From assembly GCA_026397725.1 (NCBI GenBank), contig JAPLUI010000266.1, forward strand, positions 18,471-82,470: DNA of 64,000 nucleotides, in the 5' to 3' direction. Shown here piece after piece: positions 26,668 to 35,229 of this stretch (position 1 is the first letter of the stretch; each line of letters starts with the position of its first letter). The notes under the pieces were generated by a model. The model had not been told where the DNA came from and searched no databases. It worked only from the letters and a program-made list of their open reading frames with translations. Source of the stretch: Verrucomicrobiota bacterium (GTDB lineage: Bacteria > Verrucomicrobiota > Verrucomicrobiia > Verrucomicrobiales > Akkermansiaceae). The translations under genes were made by a program, and so were the position numbers.

Positions 26668-27218
26668 ACGCACTCACCACTTCCACCTTGGATCGTCCCC
26701 GTTCCTGTGGCACGGGAACGCAAGGATCACCGGTTTCCTGCGGTTTGGAGCCGGGCGTGAGCGATGCGGTGATTGTCCGGTCGCCGGATCAAGCCTCCGG
26801 CGCGGTCCGTTACGACAGCGCGACCGATGGTGGCGAGCCGATGCCTCCGCCCAGGCGGATTCAGGGTTTTCCCATTCCGAAGTCCGTCGCCAAGCGCCGC
26901 TATTTCAAGGAGACGGATCGCTGGGAGGGCCGGGTGGTCCATCTCTCGGCGCACGGAATCATCGCCGTATTGAGTTGCCGCTATCAGGACTTCCCGGCGG
27001 AGGAGGCGGCCATTCCATGGGACGAGATCGATCCAGCGGACCGGGATCTGGTGCGGGAAGGGGCCACTTTTCACTGGAAGGTCGGTTACCTCGAGATCGA
27101 CGGCCAGCGGTTCAGCGTCTCACACATCGAGTTCCGGCACGCTCAGAATTTCACGCCTCGCGAGCAAGCCACCGCCACGGCCAAAGCGGCGGAATACGCC
27201 TCATTGTTCGATGCCTGA
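26664..27218 (+). CDS. Hypothetical partner protein
   Basis: This 184-residue protein starts at the ATGA overlap with the upstream gene. The first ~60 residues look low-complexity and unstructured; the folded part begins near QGFPIPKSVAKRRYFKETDR. It continues with WEGRVVHLSAHGIIAVLSCR and WDEIDPADRDLVREGATFHW, a beta-rich pattern with alternating hydrophobic residues. No catalytic motif, membrane span or DNA-binding motif can be seen. Tight coupling suggests a two-component unit with the 25951 gene, such as a toxin-antitoxin or other stress module, but nothing in the sequence proves this. Confidence 0.6.
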   Translation: MNALTTSTLDRPRSCGTGTQGSPVSCGLEPGVSDAVIVRSPDQASGAVRYDSATDGGEPMPPPRRIQGFPIPKSVAKRRYFKETDRWEGRVVHLSAHGIIAVLSCRYQDFPAEEAAIPWDEIDPADRDLVREGATFHWKVGYLEIDGQRFSVSHIEFRHAQNFTPREQATATAKAAEYASLFDA

Positions 27219-27275
27219 ATGCGCAATTCGTCCCGCCATGCCGCAAAAAATGGACGCGCCCTCTTCTCGCGCCGA

Positions 27276-27491
27276 TCAGTCCGCGAACCCGCGCATCACC
27301 AACTCCTCGCTCCGGCGTCTGGCGGCTTCAATAATCCGCATGTCGGCCGCGACGGCATTGGTGAATTCGTTGAAATAGGCCCGCACCTCTTCATCCGACG
27401 AGAAAACGGGCTGCCAGCCGGGATCAGTGGCAACTTTCTTTCCTGCGGTGGCAGCCTTTCGGACTGGTGTGCGTTTAATGGTGGTTTGCAT
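27276..27491 (-). CDS. Small protein overlapping the end of the C39-like gene
   Basis: From the ATG at 27491 the product has 71 residues (MQTTIKRTPVRKAATAGKKV, then a helical C-terminal half containing AYFNEFTNAVAADMRIIEAA). It is basic at the N-terminus and amphipathic after that. It overlaps the 3' end of the larger upstream gene by 17 bases in another frame, which suggests coupling. No family is recognised. A longer start at 27533 is possible but would overlap further. Confidence 0.5.
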   Translation of the reverse strand: MQTTIKRTPVRKAATAGKKVATDPGWQPVFSSDEEVRAYFNEFTNAVAADMRIIEAARRRSEELVMRGFAD

Positions 27492-29082
27492 GGCTATTGG
27501 ACGGTGTTGCCAAGTTCTTGGTGAGTGGAGCAAAAGTGGTAAACCTGGACTTCCCGCGGGGCAACGGCAAATTACGGATACCCCCAGAATTTGGTTCTAT
27601 TGGTCGGTTGAAATGGGGTGCCGTGTTCATGATCAGCACATTCGGGTAATGAGCGAAAAGAAAACCATGCGGATTTCGGGAAGGGGCAGTCGCATCCCAG
27701 ACAACTTGACCAATACAGCAGTCAGGATAGTTGTCAATCAAATGAATTTCGGAAATCCAAACAAAATGCGGCAAACTGTAGTGCCGGAAGGCTTCGGCCG
27801 CCGATTCGGGGATGTTTCTGGTAGCCAGCGAGCCCTTCAGGTTGGCACCGGTGGTCAGGAAACTCCGGAGGGCGATCCGACCATCGTCAACTGCTGCGGA
27901 GAGAGCGGGGGAGCATTCCTTGATGCTGAACTTCCCTGCCGAGAGCAACTGCGTGGCAAGTCGCATGTATCCGTCCGCCGGCAGAAATACCTTTTCAGGC
28001 ATCGGGACGATAAACGCTTTGATCTCGGGAAACGAGCGGCTTCCGGATCCTCCTCCTATATCCAACAGAGTGTAGGGCAGTCGTGCGTCATCATGAAGCA
28101 GGATTTGCCGGTTCCAGGCGGACGAATGAATCCATTTGTGGGCGGGCATCGCTGTCCGGGCGGGAGCGGCAGTATAATCCGAGGCGTGGCCAAAGGCGAC
28201 GACTGCGTGGTCCGAGAAAACCACCAACACGGGAATGCCCGATTCGATATAGGTGTAGAAGAGGTGCTCGAAAATCTTCGACCCGTCGGCAAAACCCAAG
28301 CCATCAGCGAGTTGGTTGAGATCGGTTTGAGCCAAACTGCCTCTGGCGTGAATGACCGGATGAAAGCCCAGCCGCTTCAAAATCTCCGATGCTTGCCATT
28401 CAGTGAGCCCGGTACTCGGAAACACCCGCCCAAGTGAAAAGTCGGACACCAGGCTACTCAGTTGGTGTGGACCCATTTCGCGGTATCGCGGATAGCTGCT
28501 ACTGAAATACCGGGCCAGCATCCACAGCGAGGCTTGGGCACACAGTGCCACCTCCGTGTCCTGCCCGATGTAGGGGAAGCCGGTCACCCTGTATTCATTC
28601 CCCAGCAAATTGACCGTTTCTGAGCACAACCTGGCATGAACGGTCAAGCCGGTCCGGGGAGTGATCAGGTCCACTGAAATAAGGGTCCTGCCCAGCCCCC
28701 CGGTATCGAGCGGACGCAATACGGAATAGCCCCGGTAGGCCTGCCCCGTGTCATCAGAGGGATGCTCGATCTCATTGAGGTGGCGAACCCCCTCGAAAAA
28801 GTGGAGTCGCACACAGCGGGACGAGGGTGTGTGAAATCGCTTTGAGAAATAGGCGCTGAAAGTGTCACGGTAGTCCTTGTCGATGTATTGCCGTTCGATG
28901 CAGATGGTAAGCGGATAGCTGCGTTCGAAGAGATGCCCCAGTCTGCTTCCCACGCATTCTGCCTCCGGAAAGCCAGGAATGTTCGCAGCGAGCCGATCCC
29001 AGTCCTCCGGCGTTCCGACGGCGACGATTCCGAACGAATCGAGCAGTTCCGTTGTGGAAAGGGCTGGCTGAGGAGAGGTCAT
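27475..29082 (-). CDS. C39-like (papain-fold) cysteine peptidase domain protein
   Basis: The 535-residue protein contains the pattern QDTEVALCAQASLWMLARYF (about residues 192-211). This matches the Q-x(6)-C-x-x-A-S-x-x-M-x-x-x-Y core of peptidase C39 family domains, with the cysteine as the likely nucleophile. The later VVFSDHAVVAFGHASD (about residue 300) could supply the histidine and aspartate. N-terminal and C-terminal regions (about 190 and 200 residues) are not recognised. No signal peptide or membrane segment is seen, so it is likely cytoplasmic. A peptidase in a defence-rich island next to an ATPase operon may be an effector, which is inference. Base composition is less GC-rich than the flanking surface-protein genes. 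Confidence 0.55.
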   Translation of the reverse strand: MTSPQPALSTTELLDSFGIVAVGTPEDWDRLAANIPGFPEAECVGSRLGHLFERSYPLTICIERQYIDKDYRDTFSAYFSKRFHTPSSRCVRLHFFEGVRHLNEIEHPSDDTGQAYRGYSVLRPLDTGGLGRTLISVDLITPRTGLTVHARLCSETVNLLGNEYRVTGFPYIGQDTEVALCAQASLWMLARYFSSSYPRYREMGPHQLSSLVSDFSLGRVFPSTGLTEWQASEILKRLGFHPVIHARGSLAQTDLNQLADGLGFADGSKIFEHLFYTYIESGIPVLVVFSDHAVVAFGHASDYTAAPARTAMPAHKWIHSSAWNRQILLHDDARLPYTLLDIGGGSGSRSFPEIKAFIVPMPEKVFLPADGYMRLATQLLSAGKFSIKECSPALSAAVDDGRIALRSFLTTGANLKGSLATRNIPESAAEAFRHYSLPHFVWISEIHLIDNYPDCCIGQVVWDATAPSRNPHGFLFAHYPNVLIMNTAPHFNRPIEPNSGGIRNLPLPRGKSRFTTFAPLTKNLATPSNSHANHH

Positions 29083-29115
29083 TGGCTTCCCGATAGGTGG
29101 GTGTTTGGTGCCGTC

Positions 29116-29143
29116 ATCTTATCTCAATCATCGGACCCATCAA
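29116..29143 (-). promoter_or_regulatory. Possible promoter of the C39-like gene
   Basis: On the minus strand TTGATG (29143-29138) is followed after 16 bases by TAAGAT (29121-29116), about 30 bases before the ATG at 29082. Boxes and spacing fit a sigma-70-type promoter. It separates this gene from the ATPase operon upstream, so the two are probably transcribed separately. Confidence 0.4.
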
Positions 29144-29209
29144 GGCGAAAAAATCGGCAATGGCTCAAACCTGGCAGATCCTTCGTGATGTCACGGAGAG
29201 CTTGGTGTT

Positions 29210-30103
29210 CTAGGAAAGGTGCCGCCATTGCTTCGTGAACTCTCCGTGATTTGAAATGCCGATCTTCACGTCGCGGCAGGCACCGTCTTTATCGAACAAG
29301 TCAATTCCACGTCCAATATCGATGGTGAACTGACATGCCCGAAGGAAACGATCATGCGGTTGCTCGGTTTCAAGGTGGCCAACGACCTTGATTGTGACCT
29401 TGGAGTCCGCAAGCTCAGCTTGGAATCTCAACTTCACCCCATGAGCCTGTGCGTCCGTTGTATGAACAACAATCTCCAGCTTTCGGTCGAAACCTTTGAA
29501 GAACTTGCACCAGTGTGGGATCGCCTCGTAATAATTGGCTCCGAAATCCTTTCCGATCTGACGATCATAAATTTCGATCGCTTCCGCATGCCTCACAAGG
29601 CGGCCAAAGGCCTCTTTGAGAAGTCCATGCGCAAACTTTGCTCCGGGTGCATAAATCAAGGCACATGCCGATCTGCTGCGACTCCGCGCAAAGTTGGAGC
29701 TGTTGAATCTCAGCGCAGAGATGAATTCCAAAACGCCACCATGCTTGGGAGTCTCGCAGATGGCCGCATCCAGCTCGGCATTGTCTCCCTGATTCGCGAC
29801 GATTTCCGAAAGGCTGGTATCCCAATCGCTCTCATACCCATCAATCACTGAAACAAACCTGCTCTTGCTGGGATTCGCAAATGTCTCCATAACAGCAGAA
29901 ACTCGCTTCTTGATGTCAGGGTCCTTGATATAGCTGACGGTATCCTTCAGCTCGCCGCCCATCCTCCAGGTCACAGAGGTTTCAGCTAAAAGACAATTCT
30001 GAAGCAATGCTTCGAAAATTCCGAGAAGCAGCTCTTCTCCCACCTCGCCCCTTTCAATCAGGGTCAGAATGGACTGCGGATCGATGGCGACAACGAAGAT
30101 CAT
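29210..30103 (-). CDS. ATPase-associated protein with MIT_C-like (PLD-fold) C-terminal domain
   Basis: The 297-residue product follows the DUF3696 ATPase gene after only 9 bases, so it is a co-transcribed partner. The C-terminal ~120 residues read AEAIEIYDRQIG, then HDRFLRACQFTIDIGRGIDL. The string HDRxxR-x(5)-IxIGRGxDxF is strikingly like the MIT_C domain of eukaryotic MITD1 (HDRxIRxxNGWxIKIGRGLDYF), a phospholipase-D-like fold. The N-terminal ~170 residues are not recognised; they include a long helical stretch (ICETPKHGGVLEFISALRF). Whether the domain cleaves anything is unknown, since MITD1 itself lacks the usual HxK pair. A role as effector or sensor of the ATPase is inferred from gene order. 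Confidence 0.55.
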   Translation of the reverse strand: MIFVVAIDPQSILTLIERGEVGEELLLGIFEALLQNCLLAETSVTWRMGGELKDTVSYIKDPDIKKRVSAVMETFANPSKSRFVSVIDGYESDWDTSLSEIVANQGDNAELDAAICETPKHGGVLEFISALRFNSSNFARSRSRSACALIYAPGAKFAHGLLKEAFGRLVRHAEAIEIYDRQIGKDFGANYYEAIPHWCKFFKGFDRKLEIVVHTTDAQAHGVKLRFQAELADSKVTIKVVGHLETEQPHDRFLRACQFTIDIGRGIDLFDKDGACRDVKIGISNHGEFTKQWRHLS

Positions 30104-30112
30104 GACGCAGGA

Positions 30113-32017
30113 CTAAAAAAGTTCCTCCAAACGCTCCTCGAAAAATCCCTCAGGCCATGCGCTTCGAATCCGGCCCTGCTCGTCGATCTTGATTTCTCTA
30201 ACTTTCGACCCTTCCTCGCTTGGTTCCACGAAAAGAACCGCCACATCTTCTGGTCGGACTGGTTCCAAGCCATCCGGGAGCTTTCCCCGAGTCGTCTCCC
30301 TGATCCGCCGCAAGATCCGCAGAATCAGATGCTCGCTGTGGGTTTCGATGAGGAAGGTGTTCTTGTTCCCTCCAAGTGCGGATTCGATGAAGAGATCGCC
30401 GAGTTCAGCCTGTAGCCGCGGGTGGATGTGGAGTTCAGGTTGCTCAATGGCAATGAGGCTTCCATCACCAATCATTGCCTCCATGAGAACGGGCATCACT
30501 TGGCTGATCCCGACTCCCACATCCTGAAGACTCACCCAAACGCCGTGCTGGAGATCTCGCAGCCGGACTTCCATTCGGCTTCCTAGCATATCAGTCGCTG
30601 AACGGAGGCTACCAGCGAGTCTCTTTGCGTCGAGACCCGCTGAGATTGCCGCCCTCAGCTCAGGATCTTCCGCCAGCAGAATGCGCGTTCGTAACTCTTC
30701 GTGTACTTGATCGGTGTCGCCGATGAGGTCATCGGCATATTTGCGAATCCACTCATCCGGCGGATAAGCTCCTTCCGGGTGCTGCTCTTCATAGTCATCA
30801 AAAGCTTCCGGAAAATGGTGTGGATTGCCCTTGATGGTGTCCTCCCAATAGTCGATCAACATCTCGTGGAATTCGGGATGTTCATATATCCACTCGTATC
30901 GATCTTCCATGGCTTCCCAACCTTCTCCCGCCCAATACTCGCTGCGGTCACGCAGCGGCCCACTAAGACCCTCCCAATATGCCCGGTGGGAGAAATGGCT
31001 TTTGAATCTGTATTCGCCCGGCTCAATATTTATTTCTGAATGGGCAACGGCTTCGGTCACCCACTCCAGAAGTTTCTCTTCCACGCGGTCAATGAAGGCA
31101 TCCTCCGGCACGAGGCGGCGGAGGTGGACCTCATACGGAATCTTCATGGCGACGAGTTTGGCGTTGAGTGTCCTGAGAATGGACTCGCGCTCCGGGTGCA
31201 TCATGAGGCGATGCCAGTGCCCGGAGCCACCGTGACGAAAGTCGGTGCTCCGCGCGGGAACCTCCCGCAAGGGCGGCACGAAAATCATTTTCTGGATACG
31301 TGCATCGATCTCCACGCGGAACGCGTCAAAGAGCTTGGCAAACGCGCCGGGAATGGCCTCGGTGAGCAGCCAGCGATCAACCTCGTGGATGTCCGCGGAC
31401 GGATTGAAGACGAGGTTGGTGGGCACAAAATTCCGGATCTTCAAATCATAAAGTCCGGCGAAGATCGCTTGATCCATACGGTCCCGCCTGGCTGCGGATT
31501 GGTCGTCGCTGTTGATGCCGGCTGCTGCAAGCAGGCTCCGTAGTGCGGGATGTTCCCAGTCGAGGGTGTCGATTTTCCAGCCCCCTTGCGAACGCAATGA
31601 CGCCCGGAACATCAAGCCATGAGGTGTGGAAATGGCGCAGGTTTGAAGCGCAACCTCACTCGGGCGGCGGTTGCAGCCGAGTTCAATGTCGAATCGTTCC
31701 AGATTCTCCCAACCCCCGAGTCCAGCTTCGATTGAGCGACCGGGGATTGACCAGCCGACAACGGGCGTGTTACCCGGATCGTGGCGGTGAATCAATTGGT
31801 CAAAACCACCGAGATCGATGCCTTGCCTGCGGTCGGGCTGCTGCACATCAAGGTTCCCTTGGTTCAACCCGTGGCGGAGCCACAGCAGAGCGTGAAGAAT
31901 CGAGGACTTGCCGGCGCTGTTGGGGCCGAAGATGAGGGTAATCGGTTTGAGCGGCACCGCTTGGGCTACCGGACCGAAAGCCTTGAAATTCGAGAGAGTG
32001 AGGTGGTTGGTGGGCAT
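30113..32017 (-). CDS. DUF3696-type ABC/SMC-like ATPase
   Basis: The 634-residue protein starts MPTNHLTLSNFKAFGPVAQ. It has a Walker A GPNSAGKSS near residue 32, a signature-like segment VGVGISQVMPVLMEAMIG and a Walker B region LIAIEQPELHIHPRLQAELG near residue 515. The H-loop region is FLIETHSEHLILRILRRI. A large helical and acidic insertion separates the two ATPase halves. The C-terminus (VLFVEPSEEGSKVREIKIDE, then WPEGFFEERLEELF) is DUF3696. Such OLD/RecF-like ATPases act as sensors or motors in several phage-defence systems. The ATG lies one base after the hsdS stop, so it is in the hsdMS transcription unit. Confidence 0.85.
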   Translation of the reverse strand: MPTNHLTLSNFKAFGPVAQAVPLKPITLIFGPNSAGKSSILHALLWLRHGLNQGNLDVQQPDRRQGIDLGGFDQLIHRHDPGNTPVVGWSIPGRSIEAGLGGWENLERFDIELGCNRRPSEVALQTCAISTPHGLMFRASLRSQGGWKIDTLDWEHPALRSLLAAAGINSDDQSAARRDRMDQAIFAGLYDLKIRNFVPTNLVFNPSADIHEVDRWLLTEAIPGAFAKLFDAFRVEIDARIQKMIFVPPLREVPARSTDFRHGGSGHWHRLMMHPERESILRTLNAKLVAMKIPYEVHLRRLVPEDAFIDRVEEKLLEWVTEAVAHSEINIEPGEYRFKSHFSHRAYWEGLSGPLRDRSEYWAGEGWEAMEDRYEWIYEHPEFHEMLIDYWEDTIKGNPHHFPEAFDDYEEQHPEGAYPPDEWIRKYADDLIGDTDQVHEELRTRILLAEDPELRAAISAGLDAKRLAGSLRSATDMLGSRMEVRLRDLQHGVWVSLQDVGVGISQVMPVLMEAMIGDGSLIAIEQPELHIHPRLQAELGDLFIESALGGNKNTFLIETHSEHLILRILRRIRETTRGKLPDGLEPVRPEDVAVLFVEPSEEGSKVREIKIDEQGRIRSAWPEGFFEERLEELF

Positions 32018-32018
32018 G

Positions 32019-33239
32019 TCAGATCCGGGATTGGCGGTTCATCTCTTGCAACACTTCCTTCGCGGCCCCCTCGCGCCACTTGGCGGTGAGGCTGCCGTCG
32101 AAGGCGCGGTGGAGAAGGGTTTGGAAGAGGGTTTCAAGGGTAGTGGTAGAGGTGGCTTGATCGCCAACGGAACTTTCCAAGTTGGCAACACGCTCTGCGA
32201 ATCTCTCGCGCAGGTCTCTTGGGGGAAGCGGGATTTTGAGTGCCTGGAACGTTGATTTGTTGATGATCGGAAGCGTCGTAGATGAGGCACCCGAGATTAT
32301 CTGATCTCTGATTTGTTTCAGCGCTTCCAAGCCGTAGGAATCACAGGAATCGTCGAACCATTCGACCGCATTGATTTGCTGGTTGAACGCCGATTCCTGA
32401 ATAGCCTTCCCCATTTTACCTATTGTGGCACCGATGCAGCAAACAAATGCAGATCCAGATCTGACAGTCCGAGATTGAGCGGCACCCGCTCTTGTCAGGC
32501 TGCGATTGTGTCTCACCCAAGTTTCTTTCAAGTCTGCTGGAGTCACAAACGGAATAGGACCGTCATACATGTTGTCCAACTTCGATGGTGGCGTTGAACC
32601 AGTCACAACTCTCCCGAGACTTTGAAGCGTCTCCAGAGGCCAACTATGCGGGTTCAACCGCACATCCCCAAACATCCCATGAAACAGCGCGGGGAGGATT
32701 TTTTGGGAGCGTTGGTCGGCCTTGCGGCGTTGTTGGCGGAGGGTGTCGGCTTGGTCGAGGATCTCGACGATGCGGTGTTGCTCGGGAAGGGGCGGGAGGG
32801 GGATTTCGAATTCCCAGAAACGATCCATCACCATGCGCGGCATCTTGGCGCCAGCCACCACTTGGCGGGCGAAGCCCATGTAATGCTCCGACCGGAGATA
32901 GTAGGTCAGGAAATTGCGGGAGAGCCGTTTGGGATCGGGGCACAGGCGAATCAACTCGGTGGTGCACAGTCCCGGTCGGTCTGGACAAACGACCTTGTTC
33001 CGATTGGGCCCGAGCTTTGAGTAGAGCACATGATCGGTGGTGAAAACATACGTCGAAGGGGAGGCAGCAGAAGGATCGACGGATTCCACCACACTGAGGT
33101 AGCCGGTGTCCTTCTCGATTTTATCGAGATTGAGGAGCCAGCAGGGATTCGGCGGCATCGCCGGAACCCGGCGACTTTCGGCGGGAGCAACCCGACCGAT
33201 GGTGTCGGTGGGCCAGAGGTTGGTGGGCGTTTCAGTCAA
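32019..33239 (-). CDS. hsdS: Type I restriction-modification specificity subunit HsdS
   Basis: The 406-residue protein has the usual HsdS plan of two target-recognition domains, each followed by a helical spacer. TRD1 ends near FEIPLPPLPEQHRIVEILDQ, with the spacer ADTLRQQRRKADQRSQKIL. TRD2 runs from about LQSLGRVVTGSTPPS to ALKIPLPPRDLRERFAERVA. The helical repeats mediate contacts with HsdM and set the spacing of the split DNA target. The exact target sequence cannot be predicted. It lies about 300 bases downstream of hsdM, a gap wider than usual and filled with hairpin repeats. The next gene (ATPase) begins one base after the stop. No hsdR is present in the window. Confidence 0.9.
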   Translation of the reverse strand: MTETPTNLWPTDTIGRVAPAESRRVPAMPPNPCWLLNLDKIEKDTGYLSVVESVDPSAASPSTYVFTTDHVLYSKLGPNRNKVVCPDRPGLCTTELIRLCPDPKRLSRNFLTYYLRSEHYMGFARQVVAGAKMPRMVMDRFWEFEIPLPPLPEQHRIVEILDQADTLRQQRRKADQRSQKILPALFHGMFGDVRLNPHSWPLETLQSLGRVVTGSTPPSKLDNMYDGPIPFVTPADLKETWVRHNRSLTRAGAAQSRTVRSGSAFVCCIGATIGKMGKAIQESAFNQQINAVEWFDDSCDSYGLEALKQIRDQIISGASSTTLPIINKSTFQALKIPLPPRDLRERFAERVANLESSVGDQATSTTTLETLFQTLLHRAFDGSLTAKWREGAAKEVLQEMNRQSRI

Positions 33240-33537
33240 AGGTGGAGAGGTGGCGGAAGATGAATGAGCGACGACGCATTGGTCGTGGATGTGAACGTGA
33301 GGTGGAAGAGTTACGGTGGCGGTGTTGCGCCCTGTCAGGGCTTGGAAATATTGGGGAAGAAGGGGATCCAGGGCGTTGCCTAGGCTGGGGTGTGGCGGGC
33401 CGTCGGCCCTGGAGAATAAGGAGGGAGGACATTCTTGTCCTCCTGTCGATGGGATGGGAAAGCGAGGTCGTTCCGGCTTTGCTTTCGCCCTTCATCGGCT
33501 CTGCGGACAGAAATGTCCGCGCTCCTCATTGGACATT
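33240..33537. repeat. Hairpin-bearing repeat between hsdM and hsdS
   Basis: This 298-base gap has no convincing gene. It contains two strong hairpins. GGAGGACA-TTCT-TGTCCTCC lies at 33424-33443, and GCGGACA-GAAA-TGTCCGC at 33503-33520, a 7 bp stem with a GAAA tetraloop. The remainder (GCGCCCTGTCAGGGCTTG and GGGCCGTCGGCCC) is also stem-forming. The composition looks like a dispersed, non-coding verrucomicrobial repeat inserted in the operon. The hairpins may terminate or process the transcript between hsdM and hsdS. Confidence 0.6.
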
Positions 33538-35211
33538 TCATGCGCTGAGTTGCTCGCGGAGGGTTTGGATGCCGGCGGTGATGGAGGTTTCCAAAGCCAG
33601 CAATTCATCAACCAGCGCGAGCGGGTCTTCGGCGTTGGCGCGGGTGGGTGACGTGGGTTTGTAGGGGGCGGCGGAGAGGTTGTAGCTGGATTTCGCAATC
33701 CGCTCCAGCGTGGCCCACCAGCAGGCGGGTTCCGCTGTGTCGGGGGCGAGAAGGCTGTTGGCTTCGGGGCCGGGCGGGGCTTGGAAACCGCTGGCCTTGT
33801 AGGTTTTCCACGCGGCGAGCATGGCGGGGATGCCGTTGTCGTTGGGCGTTTCCACGCGACCGCCACCGGGAACTTTGTCGGAATCGTAGCCATCGTTTTT
33901 GATTTCATAGAACCAAACCCTGCGTGAGTTTGAAGGTTCAAGTTTCAAGTTTTCAGTGGAAGAGACGGGTCGTTGGAAGACGAGGACGGAGGTTTTGACG
34001 CCGGCGTAGGGTTTGAACACGCCGGCGGGAAGGAAGACGACGGCTTGGAGGTGGAAGTTCTCGACGAGTTTCTGACGGAGATCGACGTGCGCCTCGGTGG
34101 AGCCGAAGAGCAGCCCCTCCGGGACCACAACGGCACAGCGACCGCCGGGGGCGAGGGAGTCCATCATGATGGCGAGGAACAGCAGTTCGCTCTTTTTCGA
34201 GTTGGGCGGCAGGTCGGCGCGGATGGAGTCCCTCGGCAGGAGTCCGGCGAAGGGCGGATTGGCGACTACCACCTTGTATTTGCGGCTCTTGTCATCCTCG
34301 GTGAGACCGCCGGTTTCCGAGAGGGCATTGGCACGGCGGAGCCTGGCCCTGGGAACGCCATGGAGGACGAGGTTCATGAGAGAGACGCGGATCATCTGGG
34401 CAGAAACGTCGTAGCCATAGAAGGAAGCTTCGAGCTTCCCCCAATCGTCTTTGGCGAGTTTGTCGCCGATTCCGCGGGGGTAGGTTTGCAGGTTGGGGAT
34501 TTTTTCCAGCGCCTCCTCGACCGATTTGAAGCCGTTTCTCTCCTCCCAGCCCTCGCCGTAGATGGGGATAAGGCGGGTGGTGGTGGAGTATTTGGCGAGG
34601 ATGTGGTCGAGGGCTTCGACGATGAGACCGGCGGTACCGCAGGCGGGATCGCAGATGGCATCGCCGATGTCGGGATCGACCATCTGGATCATGACCTGGC
34701 GGAGCTGGCGCGGGGTGCGGTATTGGCCGAGGTCGGACTTGGCCTGGTTCTGAAGTTTGAGGAGTTGGTATTCGAAAATGTCGCCCTTCACATCCGGGCC
34801 GAGTTTGGCGAACTGGAAGGTGTCGAGAATATCGACGACCTCCTTGAACACATGTGGGTCCTCGAACTGAAAACGGGCATCGGCGAAGAAGGTGGCGACC
34901 GCCGGGGCCTCGCGGACAAGGGAAGCCATGTAGGGAAAGACCTCGTCGCTGACGAAATCGAGCAGCTCGCGGCCGGACTGGAAGCGCCATTCCGACCACC
35001 GATAACGCCGGGCCTGGGCGGGGAAGAGCGTGGGACGGTCCAGCGTGATGCCAAGCAGTTCGGCCTGGGTGTGCTGGTTTTCCGCCTCATCGAGGAGTTT
35101 CAGATAGAGCAGGTAGCAGAGTTGCTCGACGTAGGTGATGGGGTTGGCCAAGCCGCCGGACCACATCACGTTGGTGATTCTATCGAGCTTCTGGCGGATT
35201 TCGGAATTCAT
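33538..35211 (-). CDS. hsdM: Type I restriction-modification methyltransferase subunit HsdM
   Basis: The 557-residue protein begins with the HsdM N-terminal helical domain (MNSEIRQKLDRITNVMWSGG). It carries the adenine-N6 methyltransferase motif I DPACGTAG (about residue 190) and motif IV NPPF (about residue 312). It also has QYRTPRQLRQVMIQM, typical for the family, and a C-terminal helical tail that binds HsdS. With HsdS it would methylate adenine on a bipartite site. It is preceded by the ORF6N gene (18-base gap) and followed by hsdS. The usual translocating nuclease HsdR is not in the window, so on present evidence this is a methylation module with an unusual downstream pair. Confidence 0.92.
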   Translation of the reverse strand: MNSEIRQKLDRITNVMWSGGLANPITYVEQLCYLLYLKLLDEAENQHTQAELLGITLDRPTLFPAQARRYRWSEWRFQSGRELLDFVSDEVFPYMASLVREAPAVATFFADARFQFEDPHVFKEVVDILDTFQFAKLGPDVKGDIFEYQLLKLQNQAKSDLGQYRTPRQLRQVMIQMVDPDIGDAICDPACGTAGLIVEALDHILAKYSTTTRLIPIYGEGWEERNGFKSVEEALEKIPNLQTYPRGIGDKLAKDDWGKLEASFYGYDVSAQMIRVSLMNLVLHGVPRARLRRANALSETGGLTEDDKSRKYKVVVANPPFAGLLPRDSIRADLPPNSKKSELLFLAIMMDSLAPGGRCAVVVPEGLLFGSTEAHVDLRQKLVENFHLQAVVFLPAGVFKPYAGVKTSVLVFQRPVSSTENLKLEPSNSRRVWFYEIKNDGYDSDKVPGGGRVETPNDNGIPAMLAAWKTYKASGFQAPPGPEANSLLAPDTAEPACWWATLERIAKSSYNLSAAPYKPTSPTRANAEDPLALVDELLALETSITAGIQTLREQLSA

Positions 35212-35229
35212 GGACGGCGTGGGAAGTGA

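Noticed and set aside
32600..33040. Plus-strand ORFs opposite hsdS
   Set aside because: No family match and no coding context; the minus-strand HsdS is clear.
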